NCBI GenBank assembly: GCA_005406025.1
Contig: BGZK01000722.1
Span: 1 to 64,000 of the forward strand
Length of the DNA: 64,000 nt
From: Eumeta japonica
Taxonomy: Eukaryota; Arthropoda; Insecta; Lepidoptera; Psychidae
Reading direction: 5' to 3'
Shown here: positions 1-10,529 of the stretch, one piece after another
How the letters are laid out: every line of letters begins with the position of its first letter
Position numbering within the stretch: the first letter of the stretch is position 1
Translations under genes and position numbers: made by a program
The notes under the pieces: model-generated
Told to the model about the DNA's origin: nothing
Seen by the model: the letters and a program-made list of their open reading frames with translations, nothing else
The model's database searches: none

Positions 1-215
1 ACAAGGTAAAATGTTGAATTGCGTTCGGTTAAGATCTTAGGTTCGACGCGATATCTAGATCATCGAGCAACAAGTCTAGTACGCGGAGGTGCGTTCCGAA
101 TCCCGCCGCGTGCCATAAATTTGCATTAATTACTCAACCCGATGAGTATCGCGCGCGAACGTTCGCGTTGATCGCGACCGCGATAAGCGGAACGGGAGTT
201 TAAACGAACTCTTTT
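1..215. promoter_or_regulatory. CpG-rich islet at window start
   Basis: This segment is clearly richer in G+C and CpG than the DNA that follows. It holds a perfect 14-bp palindrome CGCGAACGTTCGCG at 154-167, followed by more CGCG-type words to about 178, next to homeodomain-like AT words (ATTTGCATTAATTAC, about 119-133). There is no convincing open frame. I infer a possible regulatory element or edge of a promoter; only the base composition and palindrome are direct observations. Confidence 0.3.
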
Positions 216-940
216 GGAAATTACTTCATAAAAGATAATCACATGATCGCGTAACGTAACCACCTCTCTAATAAGTGGGTACCTTAAAATGAGACGTCTT
301 GTTTATGACTACTTAGTTATACCTTGTGATTTCGTTATGGAGAAATAAAAGCGTAATATCAATTACGCTAGCGATGTAAGGCGATACACGCGTATGAACG
401 AATTCAGTGTTTTAAAAACGTTTCGCGCTGCAAGAGTTGAATATTAAACTAAATGATGGATTATGCTTTACATTTGATTCGTTATTTATTCAGAAATATT
501 AAAGTATGCATTGAAGATTTAAAAAAATCGTTACTACTTATTCCAAAATTCTAAAAGTAACTAATTCGAAGTAGATAAATAAAATAAGGAATAAAATTAT
601 TTATTACATAAGCTAAATGTCGCCCACACAATTAATAATATTTTAATGACGTTACTTTACTTTACATCTCGTAATTAATTTTTTTTTTGTTGTTAACATT
701 TTTTCATGCCTTAACGTAATCGAAACTATTTTTGTATATCTACATGATAAATATAGAAAAAATCTTGTGTTATGAACAAAATAATTATTCATATGGAAAA
801 AAACTGCTGAAAGATATGAATTTCAAGCATAACTTTATAAGTACATTACTCATGACTTTATTTTCTTGTGATAGCATGGGCCTTAAACTAAATAGCTTTC
901 TGCTATTAGAGAGGAACAACATTTTAGAATATAAACAGAT
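216..940. other. AT-rich non-coding stretch
   Basis: This is low-complexity A+T-rich DNA. The only open frame above 60 codons (732-947) gives a lysine/asparagine/isoleucine-rich product typical of chance frames, and it runs into the start of repeat R1. Nothing else is seen. Confidence 0.6.
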
Positions 941-1395
941 TTTTTGACGTGACAACGTCTTAAATTAGGTTGCGGCTGGGAGTCACTTATGAAAAAAGTA
1001 ACGCTCGGTAACGTAACGATGAGTCACCGAAGAGAGGCCCGCCGAATGCCTTGCGTCTCTCTCCCACTCAACTATGATCGGTCTGCCGCGCGCACAGCAG
1101 AGTTAGCATAGCACAAATGTATTGCAAGTTATTGTATGTATATTTGTATATAAATACGTATGTATGTGTAAAGGTAAAAATAAAATTTTGTTAATATGAA
1201 ATTCAGTGCGAGATTCTTTGTATAAATTAATGTTTTAAATATAATTCTTTGTATAAATAAATGTTTTAAATTGTTACTATTATTTCATCCTTCTTCCTAC
1301 TATACGAATGAATATTCACATTAAAATGATTTTACCATTCAAAGTCGTTGTCACGTAAAACTTTCGCCCGTATACCGACTTTACAGGCAACCAAA
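941..1395 (+). mobile_element. Interspersed repeat R1, copy 1
   Basis: This is one of three copies of the same sequence in the window (others 18352-18821 inverted and 30911-31430 direct). The left end is TGACGTGACAACGTCTTAAA (945-964). The right end carries the inverted partner AAGTCGTTGTCACGTAAAA (1341-1359) followed by about 30 bp ending in TTTACAGGCAACC (1380-1392). Near 1213-1271 a unit of about 30 bp with core TTCTTTGTATAAAT is tandemly duplicated, and the duplication is kept in all copies. There is no coding capacity, so it is non-autonomous. The subterminal inverted ACGTGACAACG words suggest a DNA transposon, but I cannot name the superfamily. Copies 1 and 2 are nearly identical, so they look younger than most repeats here. 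Confidence 0.7.
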
Positions 1396-1489
1396 TTTTA
1401 AATTTATTTAACTATCAATCCGAACGCTATCGCATCTCGACCGACCGTAAAATATCGCGAGACCGGTTTTGTTTTACTGCCCAAAGAGT
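1396..1489. other. Short spacer
   Basis: AT-rich junction between the R1 copy and the following CpG-rich islet. No feature is seen. Confidence 0.4.
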
Positions 1490-1875
1490 TATGACATTTC
1501 GTTCGCTTTCCGTTCAGCGAAACGCGTGCGCTCCGGCGGGCGATCTAGTTTCGATGAATTAAACGATAGCGTTTTTCGAAAGCGGCCGAGAGTCGGACAT
1601 TTTTTTTTTATTTAACACTTTCACATTCCTTTTTCGCTGGGGACGCGCACTACGCGTGCGGCTTATTTTTGATTTTTCGTGGCGTCCTACCGCCGTAAAT
1701 AGACGGGGATTTATCGCCGGACGGAGTGCTATTTCCGTCGGGCGACTTCAAGAGATTTATACGAATTTGAAACACGGCCCAGGACATCGGTCGTAGTGAA
1801 ATTTTAATTGGATTATTAGCTCGTTACCCGGCGTTACGCGACTCACCACTCACCGAGTCGCGTTTGCGAAGCGAA
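1490..1875. promoter_or_regulatory. CpG-rich islet
   Basis: This segment is dense in CpG (for example GCGAAACGCGTGCGCTCCGG, 1518-1537) and is bounded by AT-rich DNA. There is no ATG-initiated frame of note. Islets of this kind recur every few kilobases in the window. They may be constrained regulatory DNA or transcription start regions, because methylation pressure on CpG is weak in insects. No core promoter motif stands out. Confidence 0.3.
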
Positions 1876-4117
1876 TAATAAATAATCCACGAAAGTTTCC
1901 CCTCGGACTGGAGCAGCAATTAGCAGTTCATTGGAGATTTTACATGAGATTGTATTAAAACATTGATTTTTAATTCGATGACCCCCTTGGAAAAGATTAT
2001 AAAAAAAATATTGTTCATCTTGATAGTTTTAGAGAAGATTTTTTAGTTTTTTAATGAGCCTTAAAATGTGTTGTATCTAGTAACAAAATTATCCATGATA
2101 TAATATTGATCAATAACATACAGTATATTTTATCGTCTAGGCTTATGTAATTTACAATTTTGTAAATTTTTCATACAGTACCGGTCAATGAATGATAAAC
2201 GTTTATATTTTATTGTAAAATAATTAGTTTTACATATCTCACTATCATTTATTGCAATAACTTGATATAATTTTTCATTAATAGGTAAGGCAACAATATT
2301 AAAAAAAGAAACATAATATTAAAATGCATTAAAATCAACATTTCAGAAATTTTAAAGATTTGTTATTGCGTAAGTTACAAAAACAACATCGTTTGTCAAC
2401 GATAATATAAAATGAACGTCACCAAATACTTATTTACCCGTGATATCTACCACCCACTGAGCACTACCGTGCAATCCTCTGGCTGAGGCAACGTAAATCT
2501 TTCTCCACTTTTGGATCTTGAGAAAAAAAAAATGCAAGAACGTAGGAACTAACAGGAAAGGGGAGTTAGCTCCACGGTTCAAGTGTTTCACCGCTCTCGG
2601 ATATAGCTAATTGTTCAGTTCCGTTTTCTGGAGAAATATCTCCGCCTATTTATTTATTAACTAACGGCCGATATATCTATTCGAAATCAGGAGACAAATT
2701 GTTCATTTAAAAATTATCTCTATATAAAAATAGATAATAAAAAACACCTTTTTCATATCATGGATGATACTGGGAATCATTTAAAACTAAATAAATTCAC
2801 TCGCTCACATAAAGCTTTCGACACTCCCCAGCGCTTTCGAATCCCCGTTCCAAGTGACGTAAATCACTGAAGTGCCCAAAAAAAAAAGGCGAAATAAAAG
2901 ACCGAGTCACGTGAAAGTTCAAAAATATCACCCGTGAATATAATTATATGAACGAACGCCCGTCGGCTTCCTCACTTCTAGAAGCGGGGATTCTGTAGTT
3001 ATAAATAAAAGATATCACGGCTTACCTGTCGCGCCACTTCTGTCTATGAATTGCAAATAGTAATTCTCGAGTTGCTCTACCGCATAATATACCTTGCGGC
3101 TGTTAGAAATACTTTGGATCCATTGTAGAGAAAAATTCTAAAAAATGTTAAGTCGCTCCAGTTTTTTTAAAGCCTCGGTCATTTTTCGCTCAGTTTTTCT
3201 AATTGCGTTTGATAATAAGAAGCAGTTCGTTAATTCAACGGCGTCGTAAATTATTCCCTCGACACATCGTGTTTTATTACAGGACGCCATACATTCGGAA
3301 TAGCAAAAATATATAACTCCGCAACAATGCTTATAGCGAAATAGTTAGTTTAACCAAATAAAAGTAAAACAATAGTTTTTTTTAATCGACTACGCGATGG
3401 TTATCGTATAGATCGACGAGCCGCAATGGTTATAACAATTAAAATAGTAATTAAAATAAGTAGGAAGCGAACCCGAAACAGGCAGTAAACTGCGCGCGAG
3501 TGGCCGCGAGAACTGCTCGTAAAATGTTTATAGTAGGTACAGAGGTACCGATGACATAGAGGCTTGATTTAAAACAGAGGGGATTTTATTTACATTAATA
3601 TACTGTTCTATACTTGTGGAACATAAGGAGCCAGATAGAGTATTAATACTGAGAACGCATTTATCTCAAACGAGTAAGTTTTAGGCACAGACAAAACGAT
3701 ATTTAGCTTGTTTGTGTTATATTAAAAATAAATTAAAAAAAAACATACTAAACAAGAAATGACTCGATTCTCCAGAGTACATGTGTTATTAATGTGGACA
3801 TTAAAAAAAATCGTCTTACACAAATTTTTTAGAGTAAAAGAGAATATTAAAATTCAAAATAGGCTAACATAAAAGACTAACAGACAGAATGACACAAACA
3901 TGTCACATATACTCTCAAAATAATGAAATTAAAATTTTTAACAGTAGAGGAAATTCCAATCGAAGTCATCTACATGTTTTTCCAAAGAATTAAAAAAACA
4001 ACACAACTAAAATATGAATGTTTACCTCTATTCTATTTTTCGTCCATATTGTAGACAACATTTTAATAGAATAATAAGGATATTATATGCTCACAAGTCT
4101 GAATGACTTGCATAAGT

Positions 4118-4210
4118 ATATATATAGATTGTCCCGCATATGCCGTCAGCTAATCGCATACAAGAAGAGACTCGCTGTTGAATGGTGGTGCGCTCTCTTT
4201 CCAGAATAAA
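4118..4210 (+). promoter_or_regulatory. TATA-like box followed by poly(A) signal (possible LTR remnant)
   Basis: A TATATATAG word at about 4118-4127 is followed some 80 bp later by AATAAA (4205-4210). The interval between them is richer in G+C than its surroundings. In retrotransposon LTRs, promoter and poly(A) signal lie this close together around the R region. I see no matching second LTR, primer-binding site or TG...CA boundaries, so this is only a suggestion. Confidence 0.15.
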
Positions 4211-4838
4211 AGACATAGGAAATATCTTTTATATTATATAATATAAATTAATATATGCATTATATACACTTACTTTACATATTAACGTATTGAAAAATAC
4301 TTTATAAGTTGCTTCTTTTACGAAATGGTGTTAATGTGATAGATTAGTTTGTGAATCGCCTAACTTTTAACTTTTTAACTGTCCGCTTATAATAGGATCT
4401 GGTTGTGTGTCTTTATAGTACAAATTAATAAATTATAGTGTGTTGTACAAATGAAATAATAAGTTTTACATAATGAGCATTTTTCATGCAATATTTTGAT
4501 AAACAAGTTCCCCAGCTAATATTGAATTTTGACTTTGGGTAATTTTTTCAAAACAGCAACCTATTAAATATACACGCTTTTATGTTATTAGAGTAATGAG
4601 GTGTTTACTATATTGAGAAACTATAGAATATCATTTTTACCTAAAATGATTTAAGAAACAGTTTTTAATAAAAAATCATTAGTTGAAAATGCAAGAATAC
4701 CATTTGAAATTGTATCTATGTACTTTAATCACAAAATTAAACTGTCAAAATTTGCACAGTATGTAATTATTATTCCCTGATACGAAGAAAAAAATTGTAT
4801 ATTTTATAGCGTGATGTGAGTTCCGTGTATAAATCATG

Positions 4839-4863
4839 TATGTATATATATATATATATATAT
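4839..4863. repeat. (TA)n microsatellite
   Basis: A run of about ten TA dinucleotides preceded by TATG words. Simple sequence repeat. Confidence 0.9.
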
Positions 4864-5331
4864 TACACAATTCAAATTAATTTTTTTAATTAGCCAAAAA
4901 TTTATCTCATAATCAAAAATCATTTACTTAAGCTATACGATTGTGATTAAATTACTTAACTTTGTCTACGGATCATATCGCATGATTTGTCGTCTGCAAA
5001 TTTTAAGAAAATAGACTATAATGGACGAACAAGTAGTAGACAAAAGAGTGTATAAGTGTTCCTTTTTTTATAGGGTGCATCGACCCTAAAACTGCGTAAA
5101 ATTAAGTAAAACAAAAAAGTAAGCTTAAAATAACGCTCAAAAAATATACTGATAAAATTCAAATAGAATAAATTATTATAAACTATAACAGCAAGTGCTA
5201 ACAATGACATAAAACTATTTTAAGACGAAATGATAATCATATCATATCGTTTTCGAGAACATCATTAATATTAACATCAGAACACTGTTGCCGCCTCTGT
5301 TATGGAAGTGCGCTATGTGATCACGAAATAT

Positions 5332-5367
5332 AAGGTTGTAAACTTGTTCGTTAACTGAACTTACAAC
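5332..5367. repeat. Small nested inverted repeat
   Basis: GGTTGTAA and TTACAACC form outer arms around an inner GTTC...GAAC pair, giving a potential 36-nt imperfect hairpin. It is too short for a canonical microRNA precursor and no known microRNA seed was recognised. Confidence 0.4.
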
Positions 5368-6049
5368 CTGACTTTGCCGCGGTTACTAATAATCGTGTTA
5401 AAGATTTAGTGTCCACCTAACATAGTAAGCAGGTTATCATACTGACCTACCTTTCACGTAACCCTCAATAAACTAACAAAATCAAAACAAGTTTACGGAC
5501 ATTATTTTTTAAAAATTATTCGAATCTAAGTGGATACGTATTTTTAATTTTCCTTTTATTTATTATTGTAATTGCTCATTAACATTCATTTATTTTACGC
5601 ATTATTTGACAACCGCTGTTATATATTTTCAGTTATTCATAATAACCTTCTTAGTATTTATTTGTTTAATTTTATAAGAAACTTATTTCCGGTTTATTGG
5701 TATTTTAATCTTATTGAGGTTTCGTAACATATTTATTTTAGTGCTTTTAATTTCTGGCATTAAAAAGGTATAGCCCAAGTTGATTGTACTCTTTGCGGAC
5801 GACTGAACAAAAATCATAAAAATGTGATCAATCATTTCGAAACTAGGACAATTTTAACTGAACTGTTTTTTACTTGTTACTGTTGCATTAATCTGACATT
5901 GGTAATAACGAACAGCGCTTACAATTTTTCTCATTTATTAATAGTTGCAAAAGCCTTAACTATCAAAACAACCTACAATAAATCATCCAAGATATATCGC
6001 CGATCGGTAAAACGTAGCATAAAAAGAGCGCGTGCAGCGACAACTGGGG

Positions 6050-6320
6050 CGTACTCACCTAGCGCTAGCAGTACATAGCGCCCCGACGACGGCACTAAAT
6101 CAATACGAGCCATCACTCCCTGCACGCCGCACACCCCCGCGCCGTGCGACTCCCCTCCCATCCCTCTGCCCTCTCGCGCTTGAAGCTTTCCCGCCGAAAG
6201 CCGCTACCACCCTTGAAAAGCTCGTGAGCTGAGCTTCTACTTCTGTTCGGCTTTTGTGGACGTGTAGTGTGATCGAAACTTTTTGAGCGTAAGCTCTTCG
6301 ATCGTCAATTGTTAGGTTAA
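6050..6320 (-). promoter_or_regulatory. CpG-rich islet, candidate transcription start region
   Basis: This is strongly GC- and CpG-rich compared with the flanks. Read on the minus strand it contains a short open stretch with two in-frame ATG codons ending at a consensus splice donor (next entry). DNA upstream of that stretch, near 6230-6310, is moderately GC-rich and could be a promoter, but no TATA box is obvious. Regulatory or 5'-exon identity is inferred. Confidence 0.3.
6059..6161 (-). CDS. Candidate 5' coding exon (minus strand), unrecognised
   Basis: Reading the minus strand from the ATG at 6161, 34 codons stay open with a second in-frame ATG at 6113 (MARIDLVPSSGRYVLLAL follows). The exon would end at 6059 with the junction AG|GTGAGTAC, a textbook 5' splice site, in phase 1. 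The carboxy part from VPSSGRY to LLAL is mildly hydrophobic, so a signal-peptide start is conceivable. I do not recognise the peptide and cannot identify a downstream exon at lower coordinates. An 8-base donor word arises by chance a few times per 64 kb, so the CpG-rich setting is the main support. Confidence 0.2.
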
Positions 6321-6560
6321 TGTTGAGAGGGTTAATTCACTCAATACAATTAGTATTGATGAATTTCACGATAGTTTGTAACTGGAATTTCATGAAAATA
6401 CTTGTTCCGTAATTTCCAAAATTAATGTGTTTATTTTTCTTTATTTATAGCATATTCACGTTTAAAAATAAAAATATGTACACAAACTTGCAACAATTCT
6501 TTAACTAAATTTATATTTTATAAATTCATTTTTAAAATTCCAGACAGGAATGTTATTAAC
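6321..6560. other. AT-rich spacer
   Basis: Low-complexity DNA between the islet and the following repeat. Nothing is recognised. Confidence 0.4.
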
Positions 6561-6919
6561 TTAATATATCAAATTCCCGTGTCACGATGTTAATCCGCGA
6601 TGAACTCTGAAACTACTAAACTGATATTAGTTAAATTTTGCACACTATATGTAACTTGATCCAACTTGACAAATAGCATAGTTTTAATCCCATGTGTGGT
6701 ATAGCTGGCGAACTCTATTTTTTTTTTAACGAAATTGTCATTTCTTTAAATTAATTCAGTTTTTTCGTTTGAAAATGTTTACAAACACAAATTTTAATTT
6801 TCGTAGAACTCCTCTCGATTAGCATAGACGGATAGACAAAAATGTTGTTTACCAAATCGTACCACATTAAATTTAAATTCATAATTATACTTTAAAACAA
6901 CAATATTATATAGATTTAG

Positions 6920-7075
6920 ACCGTAAGAGGTAACGGAATTGAAAACGGGACAGGGAGTAGAAACAAGAACCGGGAACGGAAAATGGGACCGGAGTCAAAA
7001 TTGAATATGGGATCGGGATCAGAATCAAGAGTCTGATCGAAATCGAAATTAAAATCAAAATCGGAAAAAAACTAG
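6920..7075 (+). repeat. Degenerate purine-rich minisatellite, array A
   Basis: Imperfect units of roughly 6-12 bp built on GGGA(C/T)CGG and GAAATC words occupy this stretch (for example GGGATCGGGATCAGAATC, 7010-7027). The plus strand is almost entirely purine. Open frames through it encode repetitive proline/serine/isoleucine strings and are by-products of the repeat. The same pattern recurs at 7300-7475, and in the opposite orientation at 36415-36600 and 63685-63845. Confidence 0.7.
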
Positions 7076-7299
7076 AATTTTCCCAGATTTTATGCACATA
7101 TTAGTACTACTAAACTGAACTACTGAACTAATTCTAGAAATTCTTTCACTAATAGCTACACTATTCTTTACTCTCAGCTTCATCCGTGTATTTATATTTC
7201 TAAAACTATTTATAATACTTTTTTAATTCATATAGAAAGTTACTATTTCCGAGTCATATAGTTTATGTTCTAATTTGATACTAGCATTTGCGTTCGGCT

Positions 7300-7475
7300 T
7301 CTTCCGTATCGAAATTTTGGTCTGGCAACGGAATCATAATTGAAAGCGGGACGAGGAACAGAATCGAGAACGGGACCAACCAAAATTAAAAGCGGGACTG
7401 GGGTCAAAAAGGGTGTGCGGTCTGAATCAAAACTGCGAACGGGATCGGGGTCGAAAGCGTGTCTGAGATTAAGAT
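7300..7475 (+). repeat. Degenerate purine-rich minisatellite, array B
   Basis: This is a second block of the same unit type, with words such as GAACGGGATCGGGGTCGAAA (7436-7455), inside the same R4 element and separated from array A by about 220 bp of AT-rich DNA. A minus-strand frame of 95 codons across it reflects the repeat and not a gene. Confidence 0.7.
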
Positions 7476-7604
7476 TGACATCAAACGATAAAAAAAGATG
7501 AAAGCATTCATTATATGTGTATGCTGGCGGAGGTGTGGGCATTAACTGTATGGACAAGTCACTCGCAAGAAAAGGCAGAACAACGTCTGTGGGACCAGCT
7601 AGTA

Positions 7605-7831
7605 ATAATATAGTTTAATACGTCGAAATCTTTAGTAAACATAATGTCGAATTACGTTTAGTATGCTACACTTTTACCTTTTAACATCAACGTAATCAAC
7701 TTGTTATCACAAAGAAACACTGTAAATTTTGATGCGTAAGAAAACATTATGTATCTCATTTTTAATTTGTTATGACGAAGTGTCATAGTGGGCAAAATGA
7801 AGATTTGTCAATTTTTAATATTAATTAAATG
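7605..7831. other. AT-rich spacer
   Basis: Short AT-rich interval between R4 and R2. No feature is seen. Confidence 0.4.
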
Positions 7832-8535
7832 AAAAAAAAAGAGTGTGTGTACTTATGTACACGCGTTAGAAGTTATACTTCTTTGGCGTATGAATAATAT
7901 TTAAAATAACTCAAATGCAGTAGTAATCGACAATAAATATTAAAATCAATCAAAACGATTTTGTTTAATTGAAAATGTTTTATTAACGTAACAATATAAC
8001 AATACAGTACAAATATATAATCATTATTCATTATGTGAATGAGTCAAATACATTTAAAAAAAAGAGTGTGTGTACTTATTATTCAATTATTTGTTAGAAA
8101 AATAATAAGTTCGTTAGAAATATATCTATATATTATACTTACATGGTTAACCTCTAATATTTAAAAACACTTCAAATTTTCACAATCTTTCACAACACAA
8201 TGTTAAAAGTTTACAAATAATGTTTATATATATAATATATTGAACAAAAAATAATAATTATAGAAAATTAATACTCAAAATTGATTATTCATATGAATAC
8301 TATATTTTGCAAGAACTGGGTTATGAATATAAGTACTATGTAATATATAGCATGAACACTCTGTACTATGTACTATATAGTATGAACACTCAGTATTGTA
8401 ACTATATTCAGTGTTGAAAATATATTTTTTTATTATTTCTATTCTGTGGCTAACTTCATCATGTCGTTTGTGCGCGTGCAGCTCACAAATTCACTCTCAT
8501 CCAAACGTGCCAAAAGAAGTATAACTTCAAAAAAA
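7832..8535 (-). mobile_element. Element R2 with GAAGTTATACTTC-type ends, copy 1
   Basis: One end reads AAAGAGTGTGTGTACTTATG, then a GCGTTAGAAGTTATACTTC word at about 7863-7881. The other end is GCCAAAAGAAGTATAACTTC at 8509-8528, so the ends are inverted repeats of GAAGTTATACTTCTTTTGGC. A second copy lies at 26235-26912 in the opposite orientation and shares the ends and about 60 bp next to one of them (GATGAGAGTGAATTT). A second AAAGAGTGTGTGTACTTAT block at 8055-8080 points to an internal duplication or nested copy. There is no coding capacity. I take it as a non-autonomous DNA element; the superfamily is not identified. Confidence 0.6.
8333..8392 (+). repeat. Two tandem 30-bp units
   Basis: GTACTATGTA(A/C)TATATAG(C/T)ATGAACACTC is present twice head to tail with three differences in 30 positions, and a partial third unit follows. 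It lies inside R2 copy 1. Confidence 0.8.
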
Positions 8536-9370
8536 ACTTCTTGTCAACAAAAGTATCCAACAACGTCAATCTAACTATAATTACCCGTAATGTTTCTACT
8601 AAGCGACTATATAAATCAAACATGCGACGCTATTGTTCGATTCGCGTTAGATTGATGAGGTTATTCCCAAGTGTGAACGAGACAGATATCCGTCCATACC
8701 TTCCTGCTTCACAAGTGTTTGTCATGCTTAAGACTACATTTAAAATTTCTCGAATAAACACATGGGGGAATACTTCGATGCAGATGCGGTTTTACTTTGC
8801 TCCATATCACTACCGTCGTTTATATTTCTTTTATTTACTAAATTTAATCCATATTCGATTGTATTGGTTATATAGTTAACGGATAAGGGTTTTTTTTTCC
8901 TTCCGGAAAAAATAAGAAGTGTACCTTTTTGAGATATTTTAGGGAGACACTAGTTTTTTGTTGTGCTTATTACCTGCAACAAAAATTAAAAATAAATTAA
9001 TTATTGAAATTTTATAAATAGATAAATTATTTGTAGCATGCATGGTTTCTTTATTATTCCTTATATATGAAAAAAAAAAGTTTTAAAACAAACTTAACAA
9101 ACCAATGATTATAATGTTATTGAGGATAATAATTAAACGTTACATTAACGCTGATTCGCATTTTAAGCATTTAGACGAAAATCTTTCACTGCATTCAGCA
9201 CAAACCATTTTTATACGCGTATATTATTATAAACACCAAACCAAAAAAGAAAAAAAAAACAATTAATGTACATATTTAATTCCATGGCGATTATTCGTAA
9301 AAACAAGAATTCAAAAGAGTACCCATAAATAACTGTGAATGTACAATTTTATACGGCCACAACCCAAATC
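8536..9370. other. Non-coding stretch next to R2
   Basis: 8541-8879 is open in one plus frame, but that frame begins with TTG; from its first ATG (about 8622) only 85 codons remain and the product resembles no family I know. It may be part of, or debris beside, the R2 element. 8880-9370 is AT-rich with nothing recognised. Confidence 0.4.
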
Positions 9371-9374
9371 CGCT

Positions 9375-9650
9375 ACAAAGTAGCTGCTGCGAGGCATTCG
9401 TAACGCGAGAACGGCCGAATCGACACCGAAAGCTCGTTGTCCTCTAAATTAAATTCAAATATCGAAGGAGGAAGCCGGGCCGCGGCGCGTCGCGTTAAGA
9501 TTTATGATATTTGTCCTGCGCTTATTTCATTACTCCCCGGCCCGATTCGGACGGCCCATTAAAAATTGCCCCCCGAATGCCCCGGCTTCAATTCCGTTTG
9601 GAATTTTCTCCTGTTAAAACGGCCCCATCGAAAATTTGCCGCTCTTATCT
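9375..9650. promoter_or_regulatory. CpG-rich islet
   Basis: GC-rich DNA (GCCGGGCCGCGGCGCGTCGC, 9474-9493) is interrupted by short AT homeodomain-like words such as CCATTAAAAATTGC near 9556. Such alternation of GC-rich and TAAT/TTTAT words is common in insect developmental enhancers. The small plus frame at 9511-9747 is not convincing. A regulatory role is inferred. Confidence 0.3.
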
Positions 9651-10200
9651 TTCTTTCTTTTTATTCGTTTGCTGTAAGATCGATGTTGTGAAATGTAATT
9701 TTCAATGTTATTTCATTTTTAGGCGACAATCGCTCGCGAAATCATAGAGTGTCGCATATTTGAACGACAGAATAAAACAGAACTACAAACGTTGATTTTT
9801 TTTATTAATGTCTAAATCGATCCAGTATAGAAGTTTGAAAAATTCCCACTGTTACACTGCATTAATTAATTTAAATATCATAATACATATATAGTAGTTG
9901 TAAAGTTTTCTCGTACATCAAAAACACGATTCAAAATCAAAAATATTAGCATCCATTGTGAATCTTCCTCAAAGAAAACCGGCTTTTTTGCATGTTAAAA
10001 TTGTGATATACAAAAAATTTAATCGAGTCTCTCGAGTACAATCTTTTCAGGAATTGTGCTCAGAGCATGTAACACGTCTATACATGTAACAAAATCGTAA
10101 ACTAACCGTATCGGTACACTAAATATTTTCTCGCGAAAATAATTTATACAAATTGTACTTACGTCACCCATGCCAAAAAGATATTGTTTTTAAAAGTTTT
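9651..10200. other. AT-rich non-coding stretch
   Basis: No credible frame and no recognised repeat. Confidence 0.45.
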
Positions 10201-10204
10201 AAAA

Positions 10205-10378
10205 GTTTTGTGTGTTGCGCACGCTAATCTCAAAAACGGCTTAACCCACTTCAATGCCGTTTTCAGTGATGTATTATAGCAAGATAGCCGTAACATTCAG
10301 TGTTCAGTGTAATGATGTATGTCACTTCTGATTAAACTAAAACTGAAGCTACCCGAATAAAGTCGCGGGCACCAACTA
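10205..10378 (+). mobile_element. Degenerate lepidopteran repeat tail (CGCGGGCACC end)
   Basis: AACGGCTTAACCCACTTCAA (10234-10253) followed by GCCGTTTTCAGTGATGTATT and the end AAAGTCGCGGGCACCAACTA match the layout of a common moth/butterfly repeat whose copies end in a CGCGGGCACAGCTAGT-like tail. The terminal CTAG is decayed here. It is non-coding and classification is from memory. Confidence 0.5.
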
Positions 10379-10529
10379 TTTTTAAATAAAATCACCTATT
10401 TTGTCATACAAATAAAATGCATTATAACATTAAAAGTTAGAATAAACATATGATTTCTTTCCGTGCAATTTTTTATAATGCTCTAATAGGTCAGATGAGT
10501 TCTAACAGGTAAGATCTCAGGTTATACTA

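Larger units (their letters stand above)
1876..5985. other. Long AT-rich non-coding stretch
   Basis: About 4 kb with no credible open frame. It contains a TATA/AATAAA pair near 4118-4210, a TA microsatellite at 4839-4863 and a small inverted repeat near 5332-5367, each listed separately. The rest is low-complexity A+T-rich sequence with scattered short CpG patches (2800-3000, 3480-3540). No repeat family was recognised. Confidence 0.5.
6565..7604 (+). mobile_element. CTAGT-ended lepidopteran repeat with internal purine-rich minisatellites (R4, copy 1)
   Basis: The left part (about 6578-6720) contains GTGTCACGATGTTAATCCGC and a stretch about an unaltered start, target-type words and a GATCCAACTTG motif. 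I associate these with a very common lepidopteran interspersed repeat. The right end, AACAACGTCTGTGGGACCAG (7580-7599) then CTAGTA, fits the usual CAGCTAGT tail of that group. The middle holds two degenerate minisatellites of GGGATCGAAAT-like units. The CTAG terminus would fit the CTRR end of Helitrons, but I see no convincing 3' hairpin, so class is left open. The element is degenerate and non-coding. Confidence 0.55.

Noticed and set aside
7270..7557. 95-codon minus frame with PVP/FDSD-like repeats, considered as a repetitive protein
   Set aside because: It is the translation of minisatellite array B inside a mobile element.
8541..8879. 112-codon plus frame
   Set aside because: Starts with TTG; only 85 codons remain from the first ATG. 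It adjoins the R2 element and is probably repeat-related.
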